Positions 18,112 to 31,151 of a DNA stretch of 50,000 nucleotides are shown here, piece after piece; positions within the stretch are counted from its first letter, which is position 1, and the number at the start of each line of letters is the position of its first letter. Source of the DNA: Mesostigma viride (taxonomy: Eukaryota > Streptophyta > Mesostigmatophyceae > Mesostigmatales > Mesostigmataceae). The DNA is taken from positions 539,425-589,424 of the forward strand of contig RPFO01000106.1 in NCBI GenBank assembly GCA_009746045.1. The letters run 5' to 3'. The notes beneath the pieces are model-generated. The model saw only the letters and a program-made list of their open reading frames with translations. It ran no database searches and was not told the origin of the DNA. The translations under genes were made by a program, and so were the position numbers.

Positions 18112-19874
18112 GTGTCCATCTTCCCAGTTAAAGTCCTAAATTTAGGACCAAGTGGAATTAAAAAATATATATGCAAACATTAAAATTTGACCCTGGCATT
18201 CGTGCCCATGACAGATAACACACTTTTTTAGTTTCTATCAAAAACCTGGGGTCAAATAATTACATTTAGTGCATGAATGGGCCCTGCCACCTGCCAGACC
18301 TCAAAGCGCGAATTTGGCCAAAATGTGGGTTTTAGGACCATTAGGACCAATTATTGTCAACGCATGACCATGCTATCCACACGGTCCCTTGAGCATCTTA
18401 CAAGCGCTAGGGGACCCTACGAGGCCTTGGGATGGCGGGGCAGCGTATAACAAGGCCATACCCTGCTGTGGCTGCCTCTATATATACGCGTGATTAACGG
18501 TGTCACAGATGGTGCAGGTAATGCAATATAGGGTTGCATGGTTGCTGAGGTTGCCCGGCTTGAACATGGCCCACCCCTTGCGGTAAACTTTCTCTAAGCA
18601 TATGCCAAACCTTCTTTGACATCACGGACATGCTGGCCACCACCCAGCGATGAAAAAACATTGCATTTGCATTGCAACTAACACATGAATGCAGCCAAAT
18701 CAAGTTACAAAACAACGTTGTGCTAACATGCAACGCTTTGTGAGCGAATTCAGGGTGCATGTAACACGTAAACCATACTGTATATACTGTCTGAGAACAC
18801 CCTGAACGACTGCAGGCCATAGGACCATGGTTTATAACATACACATGAGTAAAACTGCTCTTACGCATGTGTGTTTTAGCTGCAGCGGACGACGAAGATA
18901 GAGACGTAAAAAATTGTATGACGTAAACCAACTATGTGTGACAGTTATGTGCACAGAGAGCGTCCCCTCTTTTTAGGCATAGCTGGCTGACTCAAAACAC
19001 CACGACAGCGTTGCCAGTTACACTCATGATCTAGGACAACCCGGCACTTACCTGCTACTTACGTCGCCTCATTCCAGATGGTTGCAAAAAAGTCGCTGAA
19101 ATCCGCAGCGAGGTCAGCTTTCCGAGAGCTGAGCGCACCACAGCTGGCCAACCGGTTCGACAATGATATAAACCACGCTTGTGCTGCGTTCTAGGTCCAA
19201 GAAATACCGAAAGTGAAGACCTATAAGGTGCGCTCGCTGCCCAGCCTGAACGTCCCTAAAACATGGTCGACAATGGAAATCGGGCAAGAATATCACAGCC
19301 CAGGCGCTCCCATCTCAAATACTCCGTTTCTAAACTCCAGACTATAATAAAAATCGTCCACAAAAATTTCCTGGCTTGATTCGCACCACCATTGCTAATA
19401 CACTACCATGTTTGTGCCAAAATCGACCCTCCGCGAGCAGGCGATCTGCGACCCATTTGTGTTGTGCCGCTGTGATACAGCGCCACACATAAAAACTTGC
19501 GCAGAAAATATTCACAGCCTTTAAGCATAACTAACAACCTTTCGTTTTTGCTACTGGGCGCCCGAAATGATAAACGCACGTGAAAACGCCGGCCACGATT
19601 GTCAGGTCGCCATATCCACCTCACTTCATTCCCGCACCCACTTTTTCGCTCCAAAATCGGTTATATTTTTGGTCGAGGTACCTACTTTCCCGCCATTATA
19701 CCCGGTACCCGGGTACGGAATCCGGGTACCATGTGCCGGTACCACGGGTCGGGTACATCATGCCGGGTACGGTCCACATGGGGTACGGTCCATATAGTGA
19801 CCCCCCCCCCCGGTACCTCGGTTATAGTGACCACTAGGACGATTTAGGACAAAGTCCTAAATTTAGGACCGTGG
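18112..19874. repeat. Left arm of a 1.76-kb inverted repeat
   Basis: It matches 21475-23235 in reverse complement over its whole length. Identity is high over most of the arm and weaker near the outer tip (GTGTCCAT at 18112, ATGGACAC ending 23235). Near both ends of the arm lies the palindromic word GTCCTAAATTTAGGAC. A 142-codon minus-strand frame at 18503-18931 is preserved in both arms, but the arms are so similar that this does not show selection. Confidence 0.85.
19690..19825. repeat. Cluster of GGGTAC/GGTACC words in the arm
   Basis: About ten GGTACC, GGGTAC or GTACCC words occur within about 130 bases, followed by a C10 run. The same cluster appears inverted in the right arm at about 21535-21675. 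The density far exceeds chance; it may be an array of protein-binding sites, but nothing identifies the protein. Confidence 0.7.
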
Positions 19875-19956
19875 GATGATTAACATTAGTAAATTTAGTC
19901 ACAGTGGGAGGGTGATAGCCAGGGTGGGGGATGCCGTGGGTGTCTGTGAGACGGTG

Positions 19957-20026
19957 TTAGGGTTTAGGGTTTAGGGTTTAGGGTTTAGGGTTTAGGGTTT
20001 AGGGTTTAGGGTTTAGGGTTTAGGGT
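19957..20026. repeat. Interstitial telomere repeat, ten perfect plant-type units
   Basis: Ten uninterrupted TTTAGGG units (70 bases) lie in the spacer of the inverted repeat, far from any visible chromosome end. The unit is the plant/green-algal type. It may be a healed break or telomerase-mediated patch. Confidence 0.93.
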
Positions 20027-20161
20027 GATACCCCACCCCAGGCCGCGGTCACTATAGGGTCACTATAGGGGTGGCAGATGCCAGCATAAGGCTGGTGCCC
20101 TTCTGTGAGCCGCGATGACGGAATGATGACGGAATGATGATGGAAGCTACTTAATTAATTA

Positions 20162-21070
20162 CAGTCATTCCCGCGTTAAGTTGCGTTTCTTAAGGTTGCG
20201 TTCCCGCGTTACTTAGTTGCGACGCCGAAGTTTGGGGGGCGACCGCAACTTAAGCATGGAGGCCATCGCAACTTAACGCGGTAATGACTCAATTTGTAGG
20301 TGTCAGGCCATTTTTGGCCGCGCAGGAGGCCATTTTTTGCCAAGTCCGGACCCGCTACGTGATTTTAGGCGGCAAAATACGCAAGCCCCACTGGCGCGCA
20401 AATTTCCCCGCCTGCTGGCTTAGGTGAAAAGCGCGAATGCAACCTTACAAATTCAGTTTTGCAGCCTGCGGGCTGCGGTACATAAGAATCCACGACCATG
20501 CAGGGTCTGTAATTGAGACATCTTGCCGGAAATTACCACCATCATGCCGAATGCATGACTGCCACAGAAGGGCAAAGACATGGTCGTTGAGGCCACAGGC
20601 AGTCTCGCTGCCTGCGGCCTCCATGCTGTTATTATTGTTTACACCGACGGCCGGCATGCAGGCCTTTGACAGTAAATGAAGCTTCCCTCACGACTGTTCC
20701 CATGTTTTGTCACAGTCAAATGTGAAGCCGGCTGGCAATTAAGTAACCCGCCAAAAAGAGAGCCAAAGTCAGAGGGTTAAAACACACTACATTTGTGGTA
20801 TCAAAAACGCAGGAACTGCATGGCTGCCCACGGCGTGTTTTGCAGCCCGCCTTTGTCCAAAACTGATATCTGGCCTGGAAATTGGACTTGGGCCGGCTTT
20901 GACGCTGCACCTGGATCGGGCTTGACGAGAGCTGTCGAATGCCGTATAGAAGTCCGTCAGAGGAGGAGGTGGTGGGCTGCTAGCCTAATTCTACCGTTAA
21001 GTTGCGTTCCCGCGTTAAGTTGCGGCGCCAAGTTTTTGGGGGCGATCGCAACTTAACGCGGGAATGACTG
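20162..21070. mobile_element. Small TA-flanked DNA transposon (Tc1/mariner type), 909 bp, non-autonomous
   Basis: The ends are perfect inverted repeats of 24 bp starting CAGTCATTCCCGCGTTAAG, flanked by TA at 20160-20161 and 21071-21072. Each end is itself a foldback: the left tip pairs with CGCAACTTAACGCGG at about 20265-20280, and the right tip pairs with GTTAAGTTGCG at about 20995-21026. There is no transposase frame. It shares CAG tips and repeated GTTGCG/CGCAAC words with the element at 690-4110. Confidence 0.82.
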
Positions 21071-21474
21071 TAATATAGCGACCACTGAGCGCAATTCATT
21101 GTATGTTGTGGAGCCCGAGCCCCCCGTGCACCCATGACATGAAGGACTGACATCTCTCTGTTGATCCATCCGTGTACCGTGTGGGAGATGAAGCCTTTAT
21201 GTTTCCAGACAAAATTGCTGCCAATGCGTTGGATGAGTTGTGTGGTGGCGTCATTGGGTGGGTGTGCTTGGCATTAGTACAGAACCTTCGAGAACAAAAG
21301 TTGGTTGACGATCAGGCCGGGTTCGCCCGCGTAGGCTCAGGCGGTGGACGGCCTCCCAGCGCCCTGCGGTAAGGAGAACGTGACTGAGGAATGCAAGTGG
21401 CCCTGAGTAAGGTAATCCACCCGGCTAAGGGCCATGCACAAGACCAACCTTGAGAAGCCCCAATGTTAGCCATA

Positions 21475-23235
21475 CCACGGTCCTTAATTTAGGACAAAGT
21501 CCTAAATTAAGGACCAATTTACTATAACCGAGGTACCGGGGGGGGGGGTCACTATATGGACCGTACCCCATGTGGACCGTACCCGGCATGATGTACCCGA
21601 CCCGTGGTACCGGCACATGGTACCCGGATTCCGTACCCGGGTACCGGGTATAATGGCGGGAAAGTAGGTACCTCGACCAAAAATATAACCGATTTTGGAG
21701 CGAAAAAGTGGGTGCGGGAATGATCTGAGGTGGATATGGCGACCTGACAATCGTGGCCGGCGTTTTCACGTGCGTTCATCATTTTGGGCGCCCAGTAGCA
21801 AAAACGAAAGGTCGTTAGTTATGCTTAAAGGCTGTGAAATTTTCTGCGCAAGTTTTTATGTGTAGCGCTGTAGCACAGCGGCACATCACAAATGGGTCGC
21901 AGATCGCCTGCTCGCGGAGGGTCGATTTTGGCACAAACATGTTAGTGTATTAGCAATGGTGGTGCGAATCAAGCCAGGAAATTTTTGTGGACGATTTTGA
22001 TAATAGTCTGGAGTTTAGAAACGGAGTATTTGACATGGGAGCGCCTGGGCTGTGATATTCTTGCCCGATTTCCATTGTCGACCATGTTTTAGGGACGTTC
22101 AGGCTGGGCAGCGAGCGCACCTTATAGGTCTTCACTTTCGGTATTTCTTGGACCTAGAACGCATCACAAGCGTGGTTTATATCATTTTCGAACCGGTTGG
22201 CCAGCTGTGGTGCGCTCAGCTCTCGGAAAGCTGACCTCGCTGCGGATTTCAGCGACTTTTTTGCAACCATCTGGAATGAGGCGACGTAAGTAGCAGGTAC
22301 GTGCCGGGGTGCCCTAGATCATGAGTGTAACTGGCAACGCTGTCGTGGTGTTTTGAGTCAGCCAGCTATGCCTAAAAAGAGGGGACGCTCTCTGTGCACA
22401 TAACTGTCACACATAGTTGGTTTACGTCATACAATTTTTTACGTCTCTATCTTCGTCGTCCGCTGCAGCTAAAACACACATGCGTAAGAGCAGTTTTACT
22501 CATGTGTTAGTTATAAACCATGGTCCTATGGCCTGCAGTCGTTCAGGGTGTTCTCAGACAGTATATACAGTATGGTTTACGTGTTACATGCACCCTGAGT
22601 TCACTCACAAAGCGTTGCATGTTAGCACAACGTTGTTCTGTAACTTGATTTGGCTGCATTCATGTGTTAGTTGCAATGCAAATGCAATGTTTTTTCATCG
22701 CTGGGTGGTGGCCAGCATGTCCGTGATGTCAAAGAAGGTTTGGCATATGCTTAGAGAAAGTTTACCGCAAGGGGTGGGCCATGTTCAAGCCGGGCAACCT
22801 CAGCAACCATGCAACCGTATATTGCATTACCTGCACCATCTGTGACACCGTTAAGCACGCGTATATATAGAGGCAGCCACAGCAGGGTATGGCCTTGTTA
22901 TACGCTGCCCCGCCATCCCAAGGCCTCGTAGGGTCCCCTAGCGCTTGTAAGATGCTCAAGGGACCGTGTGGATAGCATGGTCATGCGTTGACACTAATTG
23001 GTCCTATTGGTCCTAAATTCTCATTTTGACCAAATTCGCGGTTTGAGGCCTGCCATGGGCCAGGGTCCATTCAGGCACTAAATGTAATTATTTGAACCCA
23101 GGTTTTTGTCCAAAATTCAAAAAGTGTGTTATCTGTCAGTGGTAAAAATGCCAGGGTCGAAATTTGATGTTTGCACATATATTTTTTGATTCAAACTGGT
23201 CCTAAAATAAGGACTTTTCTTGGTAACATGGACAC
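21475..23235. repeat. Right arm of the 1.76-kb inverted repeat
   Basis: Reverse complement of 18112-19874, with scattered substitutions and a more diverged outer 150 bases. A 142-codon plus-strand frame at 22417-22845 mirrors the one in the left arm with only a few residue changes. No transposase-like motif is seen in either arm. I could not find a clear target-site duplication outside 18112 and 23235. Confidence 0.85.
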
Positions 23236-25683
23236 CAAGTGTACTGGCGGGGCGGGGACCTCTATGTCAACAAGAAACTGTGGAAGCCCCCCCGGGCTTC
23301 CCCGGGATAGAGCACTCCAGCTAGTTGTCTAGATGGGGGCAATCGATGATGAGATAGCTTAGGCATTACAGCACTTGAAACGATATTAGCGCACAGCGTT
23401 ATAGTACCTTCAATTAGCTCTGGCACCTTGTGGCCATCAGCTTGCGCCTTAATTAGCCGACGTCTTGAGCCCACCTCACATTTGTAGCATAAGCTATGCG
23501 TCAGCCTACCTATGGTATTGCACTGGTTGTATTGCACCCACAGTGTTGCGCCCCGGCACCATGCCGTGGAGAGAGCGCTCTGTGGCCTGCCCACCTGCGG
23601 CAGTGAGAGAAGCTAGGGCGCCCTCCCTCCTTCTCACTGTGTATATAGGGTTGAAGGTTCCTTTACTCTGTATTGGCACCCACGTGACGCAGTCACGTGC
23701 TTATTAATTAATTAAGGGCCACACCCGCTAAGGGCCACCCTTGTACCCCCCCCCCCCTCCCCCCCCCCAGCATTTTGCGCAATTTGGTTTGAAATGACCA
23801 GAATATTTAACAACAGGTGCATGGCGGCGTAGCTGCAAGGGAAGGGCCAGCGGTTGCCTCCAGGCCATGCCGTAATTCCAGCTGCTTGTTGTCGGTCGTT
23901 GCTTCGTATGTATCCAGTCGGTACTTGTGCATCGTATGGATTGATGAGCAACGATCGTTGCACAAGGTTACGTGCTCCGCATAGAGCTCGACAGACGACA
24001 AGCAGTTTGTTCACTGTTCCATATGAACCGGCGTTCATTCCCTATGACGACCATAAGCCGTCGAGTCGTGACAACGGATGTCACCCTGAAGGGGTTGGCG
24101 TATTATCAAGGAGACAACCAGCGCAGGTCAGAAATCGGGAGAATCCGGACCATGGTAGCTCGAGCCTGCCGTTATCTTGTCTGCGTGTTCGTGACTTCGT
24201 GGCTTGCGTGTAGAGCGACTAGATGACCTAGACGGCGTATTATGATAGTAATGATCACGGGTGCCAATAGAGGTTGCTGCTGGCTGGTCCGAGTTGGAGC
24301 TAGAAAACCCTCGCGACAAAAATGTTATCGCTGTTTCGGTAAACAGCGACAAAGCGGAATTACGGAAGTTTGCTGGACAGTGCTTTCTTTTCCCGTTGCG
24401 TCACTGAAAAGGTAAACGGTCTTGCGATGTCAAAACAGCAGCAAGTAGCAGTCGCTGTGTTTAATTGCAATGTGGTAGTTTGATTTAACACATATACTGC
24501 CTGAAGCTTTTCAAGGCTTGCTGGGATGTTGCCCATATCAAGGAGACAACCAGCGCAGGCCAGAAATCGGGAGAATCCGGACCATGGGTAGCTCGAGCCT
24601 GCCGTTATCTTGTCCGCGTGTTCGAGTCGTTCAGGATGATGAAGATGAATGGTGATGGAAATGTGTATCCTTGTGCATTGAAATTATGGCTGGCTTACGT
24701 GTAGAGCGACTAGATGCCCATATCAAAGAGACAACCAGCGCAGGCCAGAAATCGGGAGAATCCGGACCATGGTAGCTCGAGCCTGCCGTTATCTTTTCCG
24801 CGTTTTCGAGTCGTTCAGGATGATGAAGATGAATGGTGATGGAAATGTGTATCCTTGTGCATTGAAATTATGGCTGGCTTACGTGTGGAGCGACTAGATG
24901 ACCTAGACGGTGGGCCCATATGTTTCTAACGCTATAACTCTTGTCCAAGTGATGAAGACTGGCTTGGAAACTTGAGCTCGTCATGTTTACATTGTTATTG
25001 TGTTACAATACGTGCCTCTTTTCAGAATATGTTTCATATGTAATGCGAGGCTTCAGCATCATGGTTTAGCACCGTGGTGGCAGCCAAGCCTCTAATGACA
25101 ATCTTGGACCTCACCTTGAATTGTAACATAACTCCGTTGGGAGTATATACCTCACCTTGGCCTACGCAAATATTTGCTTCTTGTTTCACTCTTTGGACTG
25201 AGCTAGCTTTACACCTGCTATTTGGCCTGCACCATCGTCCCTGGCTGCCAGTTACATTTTGTGCCCCCCCCCCTGGCAGGCTGCAGGGTCTAGGATAGAG
25301 AGGGTGTAACGTAGACATGTTGTGGGCACCCTCAGTGCATTTTCAGGACCAGCCATGACCTGGCCATGCCTTCTTTCTTAGCACATTGAACATGACTTGT
25401 CAGAGTGCTTTTTGGTCACTCGTGTAACGACCCCCCTACATTCATAAATCGTAAACAATTATATAATGAGCATATTTCATGGATGTAAAGCATTTCAACT
25501 CTTGAGCATATCATAAAAGTTAATGGTTCCATACCGTACCCATGGATGTGTTGACGTGTGTGAGTTATTACAAATGGTATCCATCTTTAAAATGTCCTCA
25601 TTTGAGGACATTTTATTGCAGTGATTAGACATCAAGGTTCTAGATACTTTGCCCTTGCACTTGCCCTTGCCCACACTCAATCC
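23236..25683. other. Gene-free stretch with a dispersed ~185-bp repeat family
   Basis: No coding sequence is supported. A C-rich tract (about 23746-23769) is followed by three copies of one repeat: partial at about 24107-24235, then two tandem copies at 24532-24716 and 24717-24901 (offset 185). All contain GGAGACAACCAGCGCAGG, AAATCGGGAGAATCCGG and CTCGAGCCTGCCGTTATC. An antisense copy lies in an intron at about 32213-32340. The rest (24902-25683) holds nothing recognisable. Confidence 0.75.
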
Positions 25684-26006
25684 TGCTCACACGCACACGC
25701 ACACGCACACGCACACGCACACGCACACGCACACGCACACGCACACGCACACGCACACGCACACGCACACGCACACGCACACGCACACGCACACGCACAC
25801 GCACACGCACACGCACACGCACACGCACACGCACACGCACACGCACACGCACACGCACACGCACACGCACACGCACACGCACACGCACACGCACACGCAC
25901 ACGCACACGCACACGCACACGCACACGCACACGCACACGCACACGCACACGCACACGCACACGCACACGCACACGCACACGCACACGCACACGCACACGC
26001 ACACGA
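25684..26006. repeat. (CACACG)n hexanucleotide microsatellite, about 54 units
   Basis: A pure CACACG array of about 320 bases with no visible interruption. Because the unit is six bases, all frames stay open (His-Ala, His-Thr, Val-Arg and Cys-Val repeats). The long reading frames here are artefacts. Confidence 0.97.
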
Positions 26007-26193
26007 CCACGACCATGACCATGGAAGTAACTAATGTCTAACTAAATTAGTTGTTTCACAACTACAATAGAATAGTTGTCGATCTCACTTCATATGTCTT
26101 AATGGATCTATGATTCCATGTTGTTGCTTGATATGGCAAGTAACACAACAATCGAACACTTTTGACACACCCACACACCTTGGCACAATTCAG

Positions 26194-26430
26194 GGTGGCC
26201 CTATGTGGTCGCTTGATGTGCCATAATAAGTTAGACTAGTTCATGGCAAATCACGGCTCATCAATCACACAACCATGCCAAGACTTTATTGAAAACTTGA
26301 ATACGATTCAGGTGGCCCTATGTGGTCGCTTGATGTGCCATAATAAGTTAGACTACTTCATGGCAAATCACGGCTCATCAATCACACAACCATGCAAAGA
26401 CTTTATTGAAAACTTGAACACAATTCAGGT
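26194..26430. repeat. 117-bp tandem repeat, two copies plus a start of a third
   Basis: GGTGGCC recurs at 26194, 26311 and 26428 with a constant 117-base period. The unit contains TATGTGGTCGCTTGATGTG and AAGACTTTATTGAAAACTTG. Confidence 0.85.
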
Positions 26431-26714
26431 GGCCAGCTGTCGCAGCTGCTTCCAAGCATCGATGGTAGCGTGCTCTTTCTTAAACAGTTTTTGATAGTCG
26501 TTCCAGCTGCATTCCCGCAATTTCTCCTCTGGAACAACCTCGAGAAGGAACCCGCCGGTGATCATACAATTCTACAGTCGGTTGCCTTGGGAGCGTTGCC
26601 CTCGGCGTCTTTCATTGTGACGATGACGAGGGCTTTAAAGTGCCTATAGTCAACTAAGCCAGCATCCAGCATCCTCTGGGAGAATGCTGGATGCCCGGAC
26701 GTGTCTTCTGCCAT
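26425..26714 (-). pseudogene. Small broken reading frame, unknown protein
   Basis: On the minus strand a 50-codon frame (26714 to 26562) reads MAEDTSGHPAFSQRM, VDYRHFKALVIVTMKD and ends at CRIV. A second frame, overlapping it by the ATGA arrangement, runs from 26565 to 26425 and reads MITGGFLLEVVPEEKLRE, WNDYQKLFKKEHATID, AWKQLRQLAT. Both are protein-like in composition, and a one-base slip at the overlap would make them a single frame of about 95 residues. It is not recognised. It may be a captured gene fragment, because the flanks are repeats and no splice sites are evident. The plus-strand 117-bp repeat starts exactly at its C-terminal end. Confidence 0.4.
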
Positions 26715-27352
26715 CCCCTCGCGAAGTCTGTCACTCAGCTATTCTGCGTCTTCAGTTCAGGGTTCTCAGCCGTCAATGGAAGCAGCTAGCAAACTGGAAG
26801 CCCACCATGTGTTAGGCGCTGCATGAGCAGAATAATTTAATAAACCGCTAGCCATGTAACCAAGGCCTTTCCCCGCTTTCCCCTGCTTTTTCCTGCTAAA
26901 AAACAGGGGTGGCCCTTAACCCGACTTTGCCTCCCCGCCCCCCCCCCCCCCCCCCCCAAAACGTGCCAAAACGGTCCCAACAAGAATTTTACCATGCGCA
27001 CAGGATGCGCAAGTCGATGTCGCTGATTCCAAATCCGTGCTCAGAATGACAATCTGCCCAGTCCTGCGAATGCCAGGAGTTTTGCAATTAAGGTGGCCCT
27101 TAGCCGGGTGGATTACCTTATAATCCCGCGCCGTTGGTGCCCGGCGTGGGATCCAACTGAGCGGAACTGAACTGCACTGAACGTGCACGAGTTCAGTTCA
27201 ATTTCAGTTCAGTTCAGTTTAGTTCAGTTCAGTTGAACACCTGACACAAGCGTAAGTCAGACATCATGGCGTTAAGTTGAGTTGAGTTGAGTTTATTCCC
27301 GCGCCGGCGTACCGACGGACTAGGCAACAACTGAACCGACAGGCCTTGGGAC
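26715..27352. other. Gene-free stretch with poly(C) tract and TTCAG-rich repeats
   Basis: It contains a C-only tract of about 19 bases (about 26939-26957) and a cluster of AGTTCAGTTCAG words (27180-27235). No coding sequence is supported. Confidence 0.7.
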
Positions 27353-28691
<1,339 letters not shown>

Positions 28692-28901
28692 GCAACCCTA
28701 TTCCGCTCGTTTACTCTCCCAACGTTTTACGACCGTCAGATGGGTGAATCCGACGGACAGACGGACAGGTACACCCGAGAACCGCAAAGTGGTAGCCGAA
28801 AAACCGCAAAGTGGTAGCCGAAAACCGCATAGTGGTAGCCGAAAACCGCATAGACGCGACGCGAGGGATTGGGGCCGTCGGATGGTGGAGGCGTTGTCCC
28901 C

Positions 28902-28942
<41 letters not shown>

Positions 28943-29390
28943 ACAGGGTTGGTCTGGCGTTACCTTTTAAGTGCAAGCGTAAACTACAGTAGGGCAACAA
29001 CAACACAACAACAACGACCAAAAGTCTGAATACGACGGTGCATCCAGCTGTGATACTGTAGTGTAGTCCAACCAGCATGATCCTTTCATGATCATTATGA
29101 CGTTCGAGACTTCCAAATTATCAGCCCTGTGGGCCCTGTCACTTGTCAGTTCCACCCTGGTTCCACATGCTTTGGCCGCTGTACAGTACTGTACAGTAGA
29201 CTCTCTGCTGGCGTGGGACACAAGTCACACAACAGCAACAACAACATCTGCTGCACAACAACAGTAAACTGACTGACATGCTTCGGACTTCGGTGGAGAA
29301 AAATAAGCCCCAGGCGTGCCCAGAGTGTTGGCGTGGTGGCGTGGATGCGGAAGGTTCCACAACTTGTGGAAGGTTCCACCACTCCAAAAA
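28692..29390. repeat. Flank of the AAC array with a 21-bp minisatellite
   Basis: A 21-bp unit (ACCGCAAAGTGGTAGCCGA or similar) repeats about 3.5 times at 28780-28855, followed by the short AAC tract. No gene is supported in the remaining sequence. Confidence 0.7.
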
Positions 29391-30440
29391 TGTCGTGCCA
29401 GGGTGTTGTTGTGCAACAGGGATTGGACGAATTATATAAATAAATTTTAAATAGGTAAAAAAAAAAAAACCGCCGCACCCAGCTGTCAGGCGCTGTCTTC
29501 CGAAGACTTCAGAATGTTCAAGGAGGTTGCCGACAACTACTCGGCACAGAGCGAAGCAGGATCGGACAAGTGCCAAAAGTCCTTCACTCCGACTCCGGGA
29601 AACTACCCAAGATGTCGCGACTGATGTCGTAACTGTTGTCGTGACACGTCAACGCTGGCGGCATACGCACCCTAGACGACGGAAGTCTGATCATTCGCCA
29701 TGAGTCCAGCTGTTGGCCAATACCTTGTTCAAGTTTCATAACTGAGGAAGATCGGCAGTTCAGTGCATCGGTTCGAGATAACAATTTAGATATTTTGCCC
29801 TGTATTATCAGGCGGAGCCAATTTTCGGAAGAACCGTTAGGTTCGCCAGAATTGGCGAAGCTTATAAGGCCGTACACGTGAGAAAACATAGGAATAGGGG
29901 ATGAAAATCCGTCAATGTCGTGCCAGGGTGTTGTTGTGCAACAGGGATTGGACGAATTATATAAATAAATTTTAAATAGGTAAAAAAAAAAAAACCGCCG
30001 CACCCAGCTGTCAGGCGCTGTCTTCCGAAGACTTCAGAATGTTCAAGGAGGTTGCCGACAACTACTCGGCACAGAGCGAAGCAGGATCGGACAAGTGCCA
30101 AAAGTCCTTCACTCCGACTCCGGGAAACTACCCAAGATGTCGCGACTGATGTCGTAACTGTTGTCGTGACACGTCAACGCTGGCGGCATACGCACCCTAG
30201 ACGACGGAAGTCTGATCATTCGCCATGAGTCCAGCTGTTGGCCAATACCTTGTTCAAGTTTCATAACTGAGGAAGATCGGCAGTTCAGTGCATCGGTTCG
30301 AGATAACAATTTAGATATTTTGCCCTGTATTATCAGGCGGAGCCAATTTTCGGAAGAACCGTTAGGTTCGCCAGAATTGGCGAAGCTTATAAGGCCGTAC
30401 ACGTGAGAAAACATAGGAATAGGGGATGAAAATCCGTCAA
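29391..30440. repeat. Perfect 525-bp tandem duplication
   Basis: 29391-29915 is repeated at 29916-30440 with no difference I can find apart from a possible one-base change in the A-run. It starts TGTCGTGCCAGGGTGTTG and includes an A12-13 run. Minus-strand frames in it (for example WRMIRLPSSRVRMPPALT) are not recognised. The second copy runs into a CATC tetranucleotide tract at 30441-30476. Lack of divergence indicates a very recent duplication or an assembly duplication. Confidence 0.9.
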
Positions 30441-31151
30441 TCCATCCATACATACATCCATCCATCCATCCATCCACCGAATTTGTCCCGAATTTGCAAG
30501 CATAAGGGTGAGGTTCTTCCGAAAATTGGCTCCGCCGTAGAGTTTCAACGGGCAAGTTGCAAACACGCACGTTACTTGATTATTTGTTCAGCCCCCGTGT
30601 TTTCCCTCGGTCGGCGTGTTCAGCGTAACGGTCTGGTCGTCGCCAAGAAATCTGAATCTCGTTGTACACCGCACCACGAGGGCTCAATGCGATTCTGGAC
30701 ATCGGCATGTCAAAATATTGTCAAAATATGGGCATGTCAAACTTTGGCTATGACCGGCGTGGGATCCTACTGACTAACTGACCCGGGCATGTCATATCAT
30801 TATACTTATGTAATTATGGTGTCACAGTGTTGACGCGAATTAACAATATCATCGTATATAGCGTAAGATACTGTTGAGCGTGATTATCAGAACACGTGAG
30901 CACAGCTTTTTAACCAACCAGCATGCAATTATCACCGGCCCTTCCGATTTATGTAGGAACCTCACATTGCGGGACAGCACATTTAGTCACATGAAGTCCA
31001 GCGGGCGACCAGCGCCATTGCGGCCGGCGAGGTGGTTTTCGCTTGCCCAGGAGTGGCCACTCCTCCTGACGTCCATCTCTTGTCATTTGAAACCTCTGGT
31101 GTAAATTTAGCGACGCCAAATGGCTTGGTGGGAAAGCTAGCAGTTAATGAG

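Noticed and set aside
20159-21073. PIF/Harbinger assignment with a three-base TTA/TAA duplication
   Set aside because: The flanks read TTA on the left and TAA on the right, so they are not direct copies; only TA is duplicated.
18503-22845. 142-codon frame conserved in both inverted arms as a possible gene
   Set aside because: The arms are nearly identical at the DNA level, so conservation is not informative, and the residue pattern shows no domain.
25621-26041. Open frames of His-Ala, His-Thr, Val-Arg and Cys-Val repeats
   Set aside because: They are products of the CACACG hexanucleotide array.
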